A stretch of 64,000 bases of DNA from Bifidobacterium samirii (GCF_003952945.1 NZ_QXGK01000003.1:62001-126000); one strand, 5' to 3'. Shown: positions 26,203 through 37,222, counted from the first letter of the stretch. A program made the numbers and translations. The notes: generated by a model not told the origin, from the sequence alone.

Positions 26203-29200
26203 GCGAACAGACCGGCGGACGCCCCGCCTTCACCGACAGCCCCGAACAGGCGCGCGTCATCGGCGCGCCGGCCGACGACGACGTGCTGGTCGTCGCCGGT
26301 GCAGGCAGCGGCAAGACGTACACGATGACGCGCCGCATCATCGCCCTCATCGAACGGGGCGTGTCGCCCGAGCGCATCCTCGGCCTGACGTTCACGCGCA
26401 AGGCCGCCTCCGAACTGCTCGCCCGCGTCTCCGCGGCGGTGACGGCCGACGGGACCATCGACGCCAGACGCGCGTTCCTCAAACCCGAGGTGTCCACGTA
26501 CGACGCGTTCTTCCAGACAATCGTGCGCCAATACGGTCTGCTGGTCGGATTCGACCAGAACACGCAGCCGCTGAGCGACGCCGGCGCACGCCAGCTGGCG
26601 TCCGTGGTCGTCGGACGGCACCCCGACCTGCTGCTCGCCCACGAACTGGGGTCGTTCGACACGGTCGTGGGATCCGTGCTCGACCTGTCGCATGCGATCG
26701 GCAACGCGATGATCGGCGGCGGCGTTGACTCCGTCGACACGGCCATCGCACGCATCCGACGCTGGGACACCGACTTCATCCGATGCCTCGACACCGCGAT
26801 CGGCGACGAACCGGTCCCGGACGAGGAGCCGAAACGGAATAAGCCGCGCAAGTCGAAGAAGGACACCGACGCGGACCGGGAGGCGAAACGCGCCCAGTAC
26901 CGCGACCAGCTGCACGCGTACACGGTATGGCGGTGCGCCGGACTGCGCGACGTCACGCGACGCCGCGACGCGCTGCTCGACCTGGTCGCGGACTACGAGC
27001 TGGAGAAGCGCCGGCAGAACATGGCCGAGTTCAGCGACTTCACCGTGGCCGCCTACCAGCTGGTCACCCGCTTCCCGTCCATCGGCGCACGCTACCGCCG
27101 CCGGTACACGCACGTGCTGCTGGACGAATACCAAGACACCTCCACGACGCAGGCGATGCTGCTGGCCGCGCTGTTCCACCCCGGCGAGGACCCGGCGCGC
27201 GTCGTGACGGACGGGGACGGGGATGTGGCCGTCGCGCGCACCGCCGGAGACGCCGTCGGCGAAGCGTCGGCTTCGACATCCGCGTCCGCATCCGGCGAAC
27301 TCGGCTGGGACATAGCATCATTGCGCCGGATGGCCGCAAACGGCAGGCGGCCGCACGTCGCAACCCGAGACGGAAACCGCAGCGCGGTGAACGCGGTCGG
27401 CGACCCCTTCCAGTCGATCTACGCGTTCCGCGGCGCAAGCCCGGGCGCGTTCCGCATGTTCCAACGCGACTTCGGCATGGGGGAGACGGCCCGGCCGTTC
27501 CCGTTGAGCGTCACCCGACGCAACTCGCGCATCGTGCTGGAGGCCGCCAACAACCTGACCCAGCCGCTGCGCGTGCCGCCGCGCCGCGCCGGCAGCTCGC
27601 TCATGCGCGAAGTGGACGTGGCCGAACTGAGTCACATGGACACGGCCCCGCAGGGCACACTCGGCGTGTTGGGCCTGACCACACTCGGCCAGGAGATCGA
27701 CGCGGTCGCCCGCTTCGCCAAACGCGCGATCGCGCTGCATACGCCGGGAGCGTCGGCCGACGGCACCGCGGCGACGGACGCGCGCCCGCATGTGGCGGTC
27801 CTGTTCCGCTCCAAGATCGCGATGCCCGCATTCGCGCGCGGACTCGAACGCGCCGGTCTGACCACACTCGTCGTGGGCCGTTCGGCGCTGCTCGAACGCC
27901 CCGAGATCAAGGACCTGCTCGCGCTCCTGCGCGCGGTGGTCGACCACACCGACCCCGAACCGCTGCTGCGTCTGCTGGCTACGCCCCGCTACGGGCTCGG
28001 CTCCGAGGAGCTGCGCCGCCTGTCGCGGCTGACCGAACGCGCCGACGCCGAAGGCCGACTGCGCGCGCTCATCGAGGCCGGCATCGTCGACCCGTCCGCC
28101 ATCCCCGGAGCGTCCGGGGCGGCCGCCGCTTCGGATCCGTCCGCCGCGGGTCTCTCCTCCGAGGCGGTCGACGCGATCGTTCGCGAATACCGCGACCGCG
28201 TACCCCACAGCGTGTTCCTCGCCGACCTGCTCATGCGCGACGACCTGCCCGACCTGCTCGGACGCGCCGACGGATTCGCTCCGGAGACGGTGCGCGCGAC
28301 GCTGCTTGCCGCGGGAGCGCTCCGGCAGGTGCAGGCCGTCGCCAACCGCGGTCTGCGCGAGGTCGTCGACGAGGCGGTGCGGGCGCTGAACCTCGACATC
28401 GACCTGATCGTCGCCCAGGCGGTGACGGCGCCCGAACGCGACGTGAACCCCTCGCAGGCGATGTCGGGCATCGCATCGTTCGCCGCGCTCGTGGACACGT
28501 ATGCGCGCGAGATCGTCGAAGGCACGACGCCCACCCTGCACGGGTTCGTCGACTGGGTCGAATCGCTCAGGGACGTCGAGGACACGGCCGCCACGCCGCC
28601 CGACACCCCGGTCGACGTGGTGCTCATGACCATCCACCAGTCCAAGGGCCTCGAATGGGACGCGGTCGCCGTCGCCGGCATGACCGCCGGCACATTCCCC
28701 AGCAACAAGGGCGGCCTGCGCATCGACGCCGACCCGGACCACGAGGGGACGATGCGCGACGGTCATTGGATCCCGCCCGAATACCATGTGAGCGTGCGCA
28801 CCTGGCTGGACGACGCGTCGGCCGTGCCCGCGCCGGTGCGCGTCGACGCCGGCATCCTGCCCCGGTTCCCCCACGACGCCGCACCCGGCGCCGACCCCGC
28901 GGATGCGCTGGCGATGCTGGACGACGTGGAGGTCATCGACGACGAGATCTACGGCGACATGCGCGGCGAGGACATCGGCGACGACATGGACCAGACGGAC
29001 GCCGACGGCTGGTATCTGACGCAGGGCGAGGAATACGGCCGCCGCCTGCTCGCCGACGAACGGCGGCTGGCGTACGTGGCGCTCACGCGCGCCCGCCACG
29101 ACGCGCTGCTCACCTACAGCCGCTACGGCAGCGAATCGACCGACCCGCGCACGCTGGGAGCGGACGGCACGAAGCCGAAGGAGAGCAAGCCGTCGGTGTT

Positions 29201-30521
29201 CTGGAGCGAGGTCTGCGATTCGATGTGCCATCACGACGGGATCGTAAGCGCCGTCGCCATCGCCGAAGCGGAGAGCGCGCGGGAGGAGGCGGAACGGTCG
29301 GCGGAACCGTCTTCGGAACGATCCGAGAAACGATCCGTGGAACAGTCCGCGTCGGGGTGCCCCGACACGCTGGCCTCGATCGGCGCGCCCGCGCCCGAAG
29401 GATACTTCGTCGGCGAGCATGCCGCCGCTTACGCCGAGACGGTGGTCGCGGACGCATGGCGCGCCCCGCTCGCCTCGGAAGGCGGCGACTCGTCGCTGCC
29501 GTGGCCGGCGTCGCTGTCGGAGGCGACGATGGCCCGGCTGCGCGGGAACGTCGACGCCGACGATTCCGTCGGCGCGGGCGGGAACGACGACGCCGATGCC
29601 GATATGCCGGGAGGACCGGGTGCGGCGCCCGACGCCGACTCGCTGCTGGGCCGCGCGATGATGCTGGTGTCCGACCCGGACCTGATGCCGGCCGGCTCCA
29701 TGACCGCCGCCGGCATCGACGAACGGGTGCGGGAGCGCGCGACCCGACTGCTCGCCGCCGGACGGCAGAACGTCACCTCATTGCAGGCGCGCGCCGGCCA
29801 TCTGAGCGAACGCGAATCACGGGCCGTCTGGCGCGGCGTCGTCCGTCCGATCCCGCACGTCGCCTCGCCGTCGGCGCAGGCGGGCACGCTGCTGCACGCG
29901 TGGGCGGAACGCTTCGTCAACGCGTCGGACGACGGCATGCCCGACGTCACCGCCGCGGGCGCGGTCGCGGCATCGGACACGACGGCGACGCCGCTCGCCT
30001 CCGGCACGCCGGGCGAATCGCGCGAATCCCTGATCGCCGACCTGGATGCCCGGGAACGCGACCCCGATGCCGACGCCAAGGAACGCGACCTGCGCGACCT
30101 GACCGTCTGGAAGCGCCGTCTCGTCGAATCGCGGTGGGCGCGCCGGCGACCAGCATGGGCGGAACGGCAGATCGTGGCCGAACTGCCGGGCGTGGGCATC
30201 GTCAACGGCAAGCTCGACGCCGTGTTCCACGGCGGCCTCGACCCGGACGATCCGGCCAAACGCTACACGATCGTCGACTGGAAGACCGGCCGGCGACCCC
30301 GCCGCGCCGACGAGATCGACGCCAGACTCGTGCAGCTCGACTGGTACCGTCTGCTGCTGGCGTATATCGAGAACGTGGAACTGGACAGTATCGACGCCAC
30401 ACTCTACTATCTGAGTGAATCCGACGAGGGGAAGCGCGAGCTGCACGCCCGCGCGAAAAGCGAGGCGGAGATCCTCGCCGAACTGAACGACGGCATTCCG
30501 GAACAATCCGACGACGACTGA
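26199..30521 (+). CDS. adnB: AdnB-like helicase-nuclease subunit
   Basis: This second UvrD/RecB-type motor with a C-terminal nuclease (1440 aa) is the probable main translocating subunit of AdnAB. Walker A (VVAGAGSGKT) is at 32-41, followed by motif Ia (LTFTRKAA), motif II (LLDEYQDTS) near 305-313 and motif III (GDPFQSIYAFRGA) near 400-412. Motifs V and VI are VVLMTIHQSKGLEWD and VALTRARHDALLTY. The nuclease motif YTIVDWKTG is near 1356-1364. Between motifs II and III there is an Ala/Ser/Asp-rich insertion of about 65 residues, and another acidic low-complexity stretch follows near 1000-1150. The start ATG 26199 makes an ATGA overlap with adnA. The frame is open far upstream inside adnA, but those residues are out-of-frame shadow. 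Confidence 0.87.
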   Translation: MSEQTGGRPAFTDSPEQARVIGAPADDDVLVVAGAGSGKTYTMTRRIIALIERGVSPERILGLTFTRKAASELLARVSAAVTADGTIDARRAFLKPEVSTYDAFFQTIVRQYGLLVGFDQNTQPLSDAGARQLASVVVGRHPDLLLAHELGSFDTVVGSVLDLSHAIGNAMIGGGVDSVDTAIARIRRWDTDFIRCLDTAIGDEPVPDEEPKRNKPRKSKKDTDADREAKRAQYRDQLHAYTVWRCAGLRDVTRRRDALLDLVADYELEKRRQNMAEFSDFTVAAYQLVTRFPSIGARYRRRYTHVLLDEYQDTSTTQAMLLAALFHPGEDPARVVTDGDGDVAVARTAGDAVGEASASTSASASGELGWDIASLRRMAANGRRPHVATRDGNRSAVNAVGDPFQSIYAFRGASPGAFRMFQRDFGMGETARPFPLSVTRRNSRIVLEAANNLTQPLRVPPRRAGSSLMREVDVAELSHMDTAPQGTLGVLGLTTLGQEIDAVARFAKRAIALHTPGASADGTAATDARPHVAVLFRSKIAMPAFARGLERAGLTTLVVGRSALLERPEIKDLLALLRAVVDHTDPEPLLRLLATPRYGLGSEELRRLSRLTERADAEGRLRALIEAGIVDPSAIPGASGAAAASDPSAAGLSSEAVDAIVREYRDRVPHSVFLADLLMRDDLPDLLGRADGFAPETVRATLLAAGALRQVQAVANRGLREVVDEAVRALNLDIDLIVAQAVTAPERDVNPSQAMSGIASFAALVDTYAREIVEGTTPTLHGFVDWVESLRDVEDTAATPPDTPVDVVLMTIHQSKGLEWDAVAVAGMTAGTFPSNKGGLRIDADPDHEGTMRDGHWIPPEYHVSVRTWLDDASAVPAPVRVDAGILPRFPHDAAPGADPADALAMLDDVEVIDDEIYGDMRGEDIGDDMDQTDADGWYLTQGEEYGRRLLADERRLAYVALTRARHDALLTYSRYGSESTDPRTLGADGTKPKESKPSVFWSEVCDSMCHHDGIVSAVAIAEAESAREEAERSAEPSSERSEKRSVEQSASGCPDTLASIGAPAPEGYFVGEHAAAYAETVVADAWRAPLASEGGDSSLPWPASLSEATMARLRGNVDADDSVGAGGNDDADADMPGGPGAAPDADSLLGRAMMLVSDPDLMPAGSMTAAGIDERVRERATRLLAAGRQNVTSLQARAGHLSERESRAVWRGVVRPIPHVASPSAQAGTLLHAWAERFVNASDDGMPDVTAAGAVAASDTTATPLASGTPGESRESLIADLDARERDPDADAKERDLRDLTVWKRRLVESRWARRRPAWAERQIVAELPGVGIVNGKLDAVFHGGLDPDDPAKRYTIVDWKTGRRPRRADEIDARLVQLDWYRLLLAYIENVELDSIDATLYYLSESDEGKRELHARAKSEAEILAELNDGIPEQSDDD

Positions 30522-30527
30522 GCGAAC

Positions 30528-30581
30528 ACGGGTCGGGATCCGCCGCGGCGCGCATGACGGCGCGCCGGCGGGCCGACCCGT
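30528..30581 (+). terminator. Terminator of the adnAB operon
   Basis: A long stem starts 7 bp after the adnB stop: 9 bp (30528-30536 with 30573-30581), then 6 bp (30540-30545 with 30566-30571) and 6 bp (30548-30553 with 30560-30565). A second, weaker stem follows at about 30599-30628. Confidence 0.65.
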
Positions 30582-30714
30582 CCAGGCGACCGGCCGAGGA
30601 CGCGCTGCGGGGGAACGCACCGCAGCGTCGTCGGGGAGGAACGCCGCGACCCCGCAGGCGCGCGTGGGCGGGCACCCGCGCCGACGACACCACGACAAAG
30701 GAGCAACGATAACC

Positions 30715-31628
30715 ATGGCTGCGACCATCGCAACCAGCATCGCCGCGCAGGGCGGCGACCACCAGTCCCACCAGTCCGATCCGCACTCCGGCACCGCCGC
30801 GCCGACCGTACGCTACCGCACGATGAGCTGGGACGACGTCGACGCGATCGTCGACCTGTTCGACCGCACCTGGCCGCCGGAAGACACGCTCGCCGGCACG
30901 CCGGCCGGACTGCTCGTCTCCCGCTACTTCACCCTCCACTACCTCGAGCACACCACGTACGGCATCGTCGCCGAACGCGACGACGGCATGTTCGCCGGCG
31001 TGATCCTCGCCCGCGTCGCCGGCGCACGCCCGCTGTACGACGTGGTGCCGGCCATGATGGCGCAGGCGCGCGCCGACCTCGCCGGCAATGAGGCGGCATT
31101 GGAGAGCCTGCGCGGCCTCGACCGCGCGTTCGACGTCGAACTCGAACTGGAGGCGTCCTGCGGCGTCAACGACACCACACAGGGCGAACTCGAACTGTTC
31201 GTCGTCAACCCGGACGTGCGCGGCGCCGGCGTCGGCGGCGGCCTGTGGCGCCGCGCCCAGGCGCACCTGGCGCAGGCCGGCGTCGAATCGTACTACCTGC
31301 ACACCGACTCCGACTGCGACGTGAGCTTCTACGACCACAAGGGCATGACCCGCGTGGCCGAACGGCTCCACGCGGCCGCATCCGCGCCGGCCGCCCCGGC
31401 CGCCCCGACCGCACCGTCGTCCGAAGGCGCCGCCGATGAACTGTGGGCGTTCGCCGACGACATGTTCATCTACCGAGGTCCGGTCGACCGCGCCGCACTG
31501 GACGCGCTCACCGGCCACACGGCCTCGGAGGCCGAAACGGCGCTCGCGTCCGTCGCCTCCCTGCGTGAGGACTGGTCCGCGCCGGCCGAACCGCTCGCGG
31601 ACGCCGCCGAACCGGGGGAGCGCGGCCG

Positions 31629-31632
<4 letters not shown>
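30715..31632 (+). CDS. GNAT-family N-acetyltransferase with C-terminal extension
   Basis: This protein of about 305 aa has a GNAT core at residues 30-225. Motif A is ELELFVVNPDVRGAGVGGGL (the R/Q-x-x-G-x-G/A acetyl-CoA loop), and YYLHTDSDCDVSFYDHKG is the motif B region. An Ala/Pro-rich linker leads to a C-terminal region of about 80 residues that does not look like GNAT. I start at ATG 30715, where AAAGGAG lies about 11 nt upstream, a little far. The stop overlaps the start of the MFS gene by 4 bp, so the two products are probably used together, for instance modification and export of the same small molecule. The substrate is unknown. Confidence 0.75.
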
Positions 31633-33047
<1,415 letters not shown>

Positions 33048-33219
33048 CCGTCGTCGGCGGACGCCGCCGACAGCCGCCGCGGTTCCGGCGTCGACGACTG
33101 CGTCGGGGCCGACGGCGGCGTGCGGAGCCATCCGCCGTGAGCGGACGGCCGCATCCGCGCCGCCGCCTGTGGTAGAACACAGATGAAGCGTACCGGCCTC
33201 CGCACGGCATCCACGTCGG

Positions 33220-33246
33220 CCGCCTGTCCACCATCCGGACAGGCGG
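33220..33246 (+). other. Hairpin between the MFS gene and dapB
   Basis: A perfect 10-bp stem (33220-33229 with 33237-33246) with a 7-nt loop ends 49 nt before the dapB start. It may terminate the upstream operon or lie in the dapB leader. A candidate -10-like TAGAAC (33173-33178) flanked by a 5-bp inverted repeat (CTGTG/CACAG) sits upstream. If that is the dapB promoter, the hairpin is in the leader. I see no lysine-riboswitch-like fold. Confidence 0.35.
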
Positions 33247-33295
33247 TCCGCAATCCCCGCGGCGGCCCAAGGACTCCGAACGAAAGGACACGGAC

Positions 33296-34048
33296 ATGAT
33301 CAGGGTTTCTGTGGTCGGCGCCAAGGGGCGCATGGGATCGCACGTCGTCGACGCGGTGAACGCGGCGGACGACACGCAGCTGGCGCTCGCCCTCGACGCG
33401 GGCGACGACCTGCACGCCATCACCCCCGACAACACCGACGTCGCGGTCGAATTCACCGTGCCGTCCGTGGCGCTCGACAACGTGCTCACGCTCATCGCCC
33501 AGGGCGTCGACGTGGTCGTCGGCACCACCGGCTGGACCGACGAACGCCTCGAGCGGGTGCGCGAGGCGCTCGCCGCCGCGCCGCGCGACGACCAGGCCGT
33601 GTTCATCGCGCCGAACTTCGCGATCTCCGCGGTCCTCGCCGCCCACTTCGCCGCCGTGGCCGCACCGTACTTCGAATCGGCCGAAGTGGTCGAACTGCAC
33701 CATCCGAACAAGGTCGACGCGCCCTCCGGCACCGCGATCCACACCGCCGCCGGCATCGCCCGCGCGCGTGCGGCGGCGGGCCTGGGCGCCATGCCCGACG
33801 CGACCGAGACCGACGGCGGCTCGCGCGGCCAGGTCGTCGACGGCGTGCACGTGCACGCCGTGCGCCTGCGCGGCCTGAACGCGCACGAGGAGGTGCTGCT
33901 GGGCAACGCCGGCGAACAGCTGACGATCCGCGCCGACAGCTTCGACCGCGTCAGCTTCATGCCCGGCGTGCTGCTCGCCGTGCGCAAGCTCGCCGCCGGC
34001 GGACACGCCGGCCTGACCGTGGGACTGGACCGCTTCCTCGACCTGTGA
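33296..34048 (+). CDS. dapB: 4-hydroxy-tetrahydrodipicolinate reductase
   Basis: DapB (250 aa) reduces hydroxy-tetrahydrodipicolinate with NAD(P)H in the diaminopimelate/lysine pathway, a cytosolic step needed for peptidoglycan and lysine. The N-terminal nucleotide loop is VSVVGAKGRMGSHV (residues 3-16). The family signature VELHHPNKVDAPSGTA is at about 128-143 and contains the catalytic His and the Lys that binds substrate. The start ATG 33296 has AAAGGA 7 nt upstream. The product feeds back on the step made by dapA directly downstream. The gap to dapA is 43 bp, with its own -10 before dapA, so dapA can be expressed separately. Confidence 0.95.
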   Translation: MIRVSVVGAKGRMGSHVVDAVNAADDTQLALALDAGDDLHAITPDNTDVAVEFTVPSVALDNVLTLIAQGVDVVVGTTGWTDERLERVREALAAAPRDDQAVFIAPNFAISAVLAAHFAAVAAPYFESAEVVELHHPNKVDAPSGTAIHTAAGIARARAAAGLGAMPDATETDGGSRGQVVDGVHVHAVRLRGLNAHEEVLLGNAGEQLTIRADSFDRVSFMPGVLLAVRKLAAGGHAGLTVGLDRFLDL

Positions 34049-34077
34049 CGGCACTGCGGCGCGTCCCGGCCGCGAAG

Positions 34078-34083
34078 TACCGT
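34078..34083 (+). promoter_or_regulatory. Candidate -10 box for a leaderless dapA transcript
   Basis: TACCGT lies 8 nt before ATG 34092 and no ribosome-binding site is present between them. This matches the TANNNT pattern of actinobacterial promoters placed so that transcription would begin at or next to the start codon. Confidence 0.5.
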
Positions 34084-34091
34084 TGAACGTT

Positions 34092-34994
34092 ATGAGTGAG
34101 ACGATCCATCTTCTTGATCCGGCCCCGTTCGGGCGCATCCTTCCGGCCATGATCACGCCGATGAAATCCGACGGCTCCGTCGATTTCGAGGCGGCGCAGA
34201 AGGTCGCCCGACAGCTTGTCGCAGACGGGGCCGACGGCATCGTCGTCAACGGCACCACCGGCGAATCGCCCACCACCCACATGGACGAGAAGGTGGAGCT
34301 CGTCGCCGCCGTCCGCGAGGTCGTGGACGTGCCGATCATCTCGGGAGCGGGCTCGAACGACACCGCGCACACGGTGCGCATGGTCGAACAGACCCAGGAG
34401 GCGGGCGCCGACGCGGTGCTCGTCGTCGCCCCCTACTATTCCCGCCCCTCCCAGGAGGGCATCTACCGCCACTACAAGGCGGTCGACGAGTCGGCCGACA
34501 AGCCGATCATCATCTACGACGTGCCCGGCCGCACCGGCGTGCACATCCAGCTCGAAACCTACCGCCGCATGTCCGAACTCGACCATGTGACCGCCGTCAA
34601 GGACGCCACCGGCGACATCGCCGGCGCGGTCCGCAAGCGCATGGAGACCGGCCTCGACTGGTACTCCGGCGACGACGGCCTGTTCCTGCCGTTCCTGTCG
34701 GTCGGCGCGGTGGGCATCATCTCCGTCATCGCGCACGCGGCCGCCGGCCCGATGCGCGACCTGGCCGCCGCGTTCGACCGCGGCGACATCCACGAGGCGC
34801 AGCGCATCGCCGTGCAGCTGGCCCCGCTGGTCGAATCGATGAACGGCAACGGCTTCCAGGCCGTCATGGCCAAGGCCGCGCTCAAGGTGCGCGGCGTGCT
34901 CGACGACACGTCGATGCGCCTGCCGAACGTCGGCCCCGGCCCGCAGGAGCTGTACCGCGCCGAAGAGGGCATGCGCGCATCCGGCCTGCTGTGA
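34092..34994 (+). CDS. dapA: 4-hydroxy-tetrahydrodipicolinate synthase
   Basis: DapA (300 aa) condenses pyruvate with aspartate semialdehyde, the committed step to diaminopimelate and lysine. It is a TIM-barrel class I aldolase. The Schiff-base lysine sits in HVTAVKDATGD (about residue 162), the catalytic tyrosine in VVAPYYSRPSQEG, and the GTTGESPT loop is near residue 51. I start at ATG 34092 (MSETIHLLD); a TTG at 34083 in frame is possible but overlaps the -10 box. The gene follows dapB and precedes rnj, a conserved actinobacterial arrangement. A strong hairpin follows 7 bp after the stop. Confidence 0.96.
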   Translation: MSETIHLLDPAPFGRILPAMITPMKSDGSVDFEAAQKVARQLVADGADGIVVNGTTGESPTTHMDEKVELVAAVREVVDVPIISGAGSNDTAHTVRMVEQTQEAGADAVLVVAPYYSRPSQEGIYRHYKAVDESADKPIIIYDVPGRTGVHIQLETYRRMSELDHVTAVKDATGDIAGAVRKRMETGLDWYSGDDGLFLPFLSVGAVGIISVIAHAAAGPMRDLAAAFDRGDIHEAQRIAVQLAPLVESMNGNGFQAVMAKAALKVRGVLDDTSMRLPNVGPGPQELYRAEEGMRASGLL

Positions 34995-35001
34995 CCCGTC
35001 C

Positions 35002-35052
35002 GGCCCGCGCCGGCGTCCGCGCGTCCGCATCGGACGCCGGCCGGCGCGGGCC
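35002..35052 (+). terminator. Terminator after dapA
   Basis: An 18-nt arm (35002-35019) pairs with 35031-35052, where the right arm carries a 4-nt insertion. The stem is almost all G-C. A second, smaller stem (35063-35069 with 35076-35082, TACAGG in the loop) follows in the rnj leader. Confidence 0.65.
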
Positions 35053-35110
35053 CCGCAACGTCGTCCCCGTACAGGCGGGGACACCAATCAGACAGAAATC
35101 CAACCAGGAA

Positions 35111-37135
35111 ATGGCTAACACACAAGAAACGAACATCGCAACCAACGAACACGCCGCAACCGGCGTCAGCCAACTCGAAAGCGAGCAGATCGCCGCCGCC
35201 CAGGCCGCGGTCGACATGCTCGACAGCCTCGCCGACCCCGCCGCCCGCAAGGGCGCGAAGGCGGCCAAGACCACCCGCACCCGCAAGGCCTCCTCCAAGA
35301 CCGTCAAGTCGGAGAAGTCCGCGGACGGCAAGTCCGAATCCAAGTCCGAATCCAAGTCCGCCTCGCGCACCCGCTCCGGCCGCTCCGGCGGTCCGCGCCG
35401 CGCCCGCGCCTCCCAGCCGGCGTCCACCCCGCAGCAGGGCACGCTCATCGCCCCGCCGAAGTACCGCAAGGGCTCAATGCGCATCGTGCCGCTGGGCGGT
35501 CTGGGCGAGATCGGCCGCAACATGAACGTGGTCGAATACAACGGCCACCTGCTGCTCATCGACTGCGGCGTGCTCTTCCCCGAAGAGGAGCAGCCGGGCG
35601 TCGACCTGATTCTCCCCGACTTCCACTACATCAAGGACCGTCTCGACCAGGTCGAGGCGCTCGTCCTCACCCACGGCCACGAGGACCACATCGGCGGCGT
35701 GCCCTACCTGCTCAAGCTGCGCCCGGACATCCCGCTGATCGGATCCAAGCTCACGCTCGCGTTCGTCGAGGCGAAGTGCAAGGAGCACCGCATCGACCCG
35801 GTCATGGTGCCGGTGCAGGGCCGCGACAAGATGAAGGCCGGCCCGTTCAACCTCGAGTTCGTCAACGTCACCCATTCCATCCCGGACGCGCTGGCCGTCT
35901 ACGTGAAGACCCCGGCCGGCTCACTCATCGACACCGGCGACATCAAGCTCGACCAGCTGCCGCTCGACCACCGCACCACCGACCTGGTGGAGTTCGGCAA
36001 GATCGGCGAGCAGGGCGTCGACCTGCTCATGATGGACTCCACCAACGCCGAGGTGCCCGGCTTCGTCAAGCCGGAGACCACGATCGGCCCGGCGCTCGAC
36101 CAGGCGTTCGCGCAGGCCAGCCGCAAGATCATCGTCGCCAGCTTCTCCAGCCACGTCCACCGCGTCCAGCAGGTCGTCGACGCGGCGCACAAGTACGGCC
36201 GCAAGGTCGTGTTCGTGGGCCGTTCGATGGTGCGCAACATGGCCATCGCCGCCGACCTCGGCTACCTGCACCTGCCCGAGGACACCGTCATCGACCTCAA
36301 GCAGGCGCACGACGTGCAGGACGACAAGCTCGTCTACATGTGCACCGGCTCCCAGGGCGAGCCGATGGCCGCGCTCGGCCGCATCGCCGACGGCAACCAC
36401 CGCGACATCGAGATCAACGAGTTCGACACGGTCATCCTCGCCAGCTCGCTCATCCCGGGCAACGAGCACGGCGTGTACAAGATCATCAACAAGCTCGTGC
36501 AGAAGGGCGCGCGCGTCGTCAACCGCGACAACGCGGCCGTGCACGTGTCCGGCCACTGCAACGAGGGCGAGCTGCTGTACATGTACAACATCGTCAAGCC
36601 CAAGTGCGCGATGCCGATCCACGGCGAGAACCGCCACCTCATCGCCAACGGCCTGATCGCCGTCAAGACCGGCGTCAGCCCCGACAACGTCGTGCTCGCT
36701 CAGGACGGCGACGTGGTCGACCTGTACCACGGCAAGGCCGCGGTCGTCGGCTCCGTGCCGTGCGGCTACGTGTACGTCGACGGCGACTCGGTCGGCGAGC
36801 TCACCGAGGACGAGCTGGAGAAGCGCCGCATCCTCGGCACCGAAGGCTTCGTGTCCTGCTTCGCCGTCGTCGACACCGACGCCGCCGAAGTCGTCTCCGG
36901 CCCGAAGATCTTCCTCAACGCCGTGGCCGAGGACGAAAGCGAATTCGACAAGGTGCGCCACCAGATCGTCGAACAGCTCAACGACGCGATGATGTCCGGC
37001 ACGCGCGACACGTACAAGCTGCAGCAGATCATGCGACGCACGCTCGGCGGCTGGGTCGCACGCCAGCTGCACCGCAAGCCGATGATCGTGCCCGTCGTGG
37101 CCGACATCGCCGAGGACGACCAGCCGACGCGCTGA
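35111..37135 (+). CDS. rnj: Ribonuclease J with a long disordered N-terminus
   Basis: RNase J (674 aa) is a metallo-beta-lactamase/beta-CASP ribonuclease with endo- and 5'-to-3' exonuclease activity, central to mRNA decay and rRNA maturation in actinobacteria. The metal site HGHEDHIGG is at about residues 188-196, and the beta-CASP block includes ASFSSHVHRVQQ and CTGSQGEPMAALGRI. The conserved core starts near residue 120 (MRIVPLGGLGEIGRNM). Before it lies an extension of about 115 residues, rich in K, S, R and A and containing repeated K-S-E-S units, likely disordered and possibly RNA-binding. ATG 35111 is directly preceded by AGGAA, which is closer than usual, so initiation may be weak. The frame is open upstream to 34991, but that covers the terminator. 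Confidence 0.93.
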   Translation: MANTQETNIATNEHAATGVSQLESEQIAAAQAAVDMLDSLADPAARKGAKAAKTTRTRKASSKTVKSEKSADGKSESKSESKSASRTRSGRSGGPRRARASQPASTPQQGTLIAPPKYRKGSMRIVPLGGLGEIGRNMNVVEYNGHLLLIDCGVLFPEEEQPGVDLILPDFHYIKDRLDQVEALVLTHGHEDHIGGVPYLLKLRPDIPLIGSKLTLAFVEAKCKEHRIDPVMVPVQGRDKMKAGPFNLEFVNVTHSIPDALAVYVKTPAGSLIDTGDIKLDQLPLDHRTTDLVEFGKIGEQGVDLLMMDSTNAEVPGFVKPETTIGPALDQAFAQASRKIIVASFSSHVHRVQQVVDAAHKYGRKVVFVGRSMVRNMAIAADLGYLHLPEDTVIDLKQAHDVQDDKLVYMCTGSQGEPMAALGRIADGNHRDIEINEFDTVILASSLIPGNEHGVYKIINKLVQKGARVVNRDNAAVHVSGHCNEGELLYMYNIVKPKCAMPIHGENRHLIANGLIAVKTGVSPDNVVLAQDGDVVDLYHGKAAVVGSVPCGYVYVDGDSVGELTEDELEKRRILGTEGFVSCFAVVDTDAAEVVSGPKIFLNAVAEDESEFDKVRHQIVEQLNDAMMSGTRDTYKLQQIMRRTLGGWVARQLHRKPMIVPVVADIAEDDQPTR

Positions 37136-37164
37136 CGTCCCCACCGGATTTGATCAGATAAACC

Positions 37165-37201
37165 GAGGCGGCGTGACCGGCACAACCGGTCACGCCGCCT
37201 C
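37165..37201 (+). terminator. Perfect 16-bp hairpin between rnj and pepN
   Basis: Arms 37165-37180 and 37186-37201 are perfectly complementary around a 5-nt loop (CACAA). It starts 29 bp after the rnj stop and ends 21 bp before the pepN ATG, only 10 bp before its AAAGGAG. No U tract follows. If pepN has no promoter between the hairpin and the ATG, the element must lie in the pepN leader or allow read-through. Confidence 0.6.
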
Positions 37202-37222
37202 ACGTTGCACCAAAGGAGTGAC

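Noticed and set aside
33181-33295. Lysine riboswitch or T-box before dapB
   Set aside because: Only a simple 10-bp hairpin is present; the multi-helix core and conserved loops of those elements are not seen.
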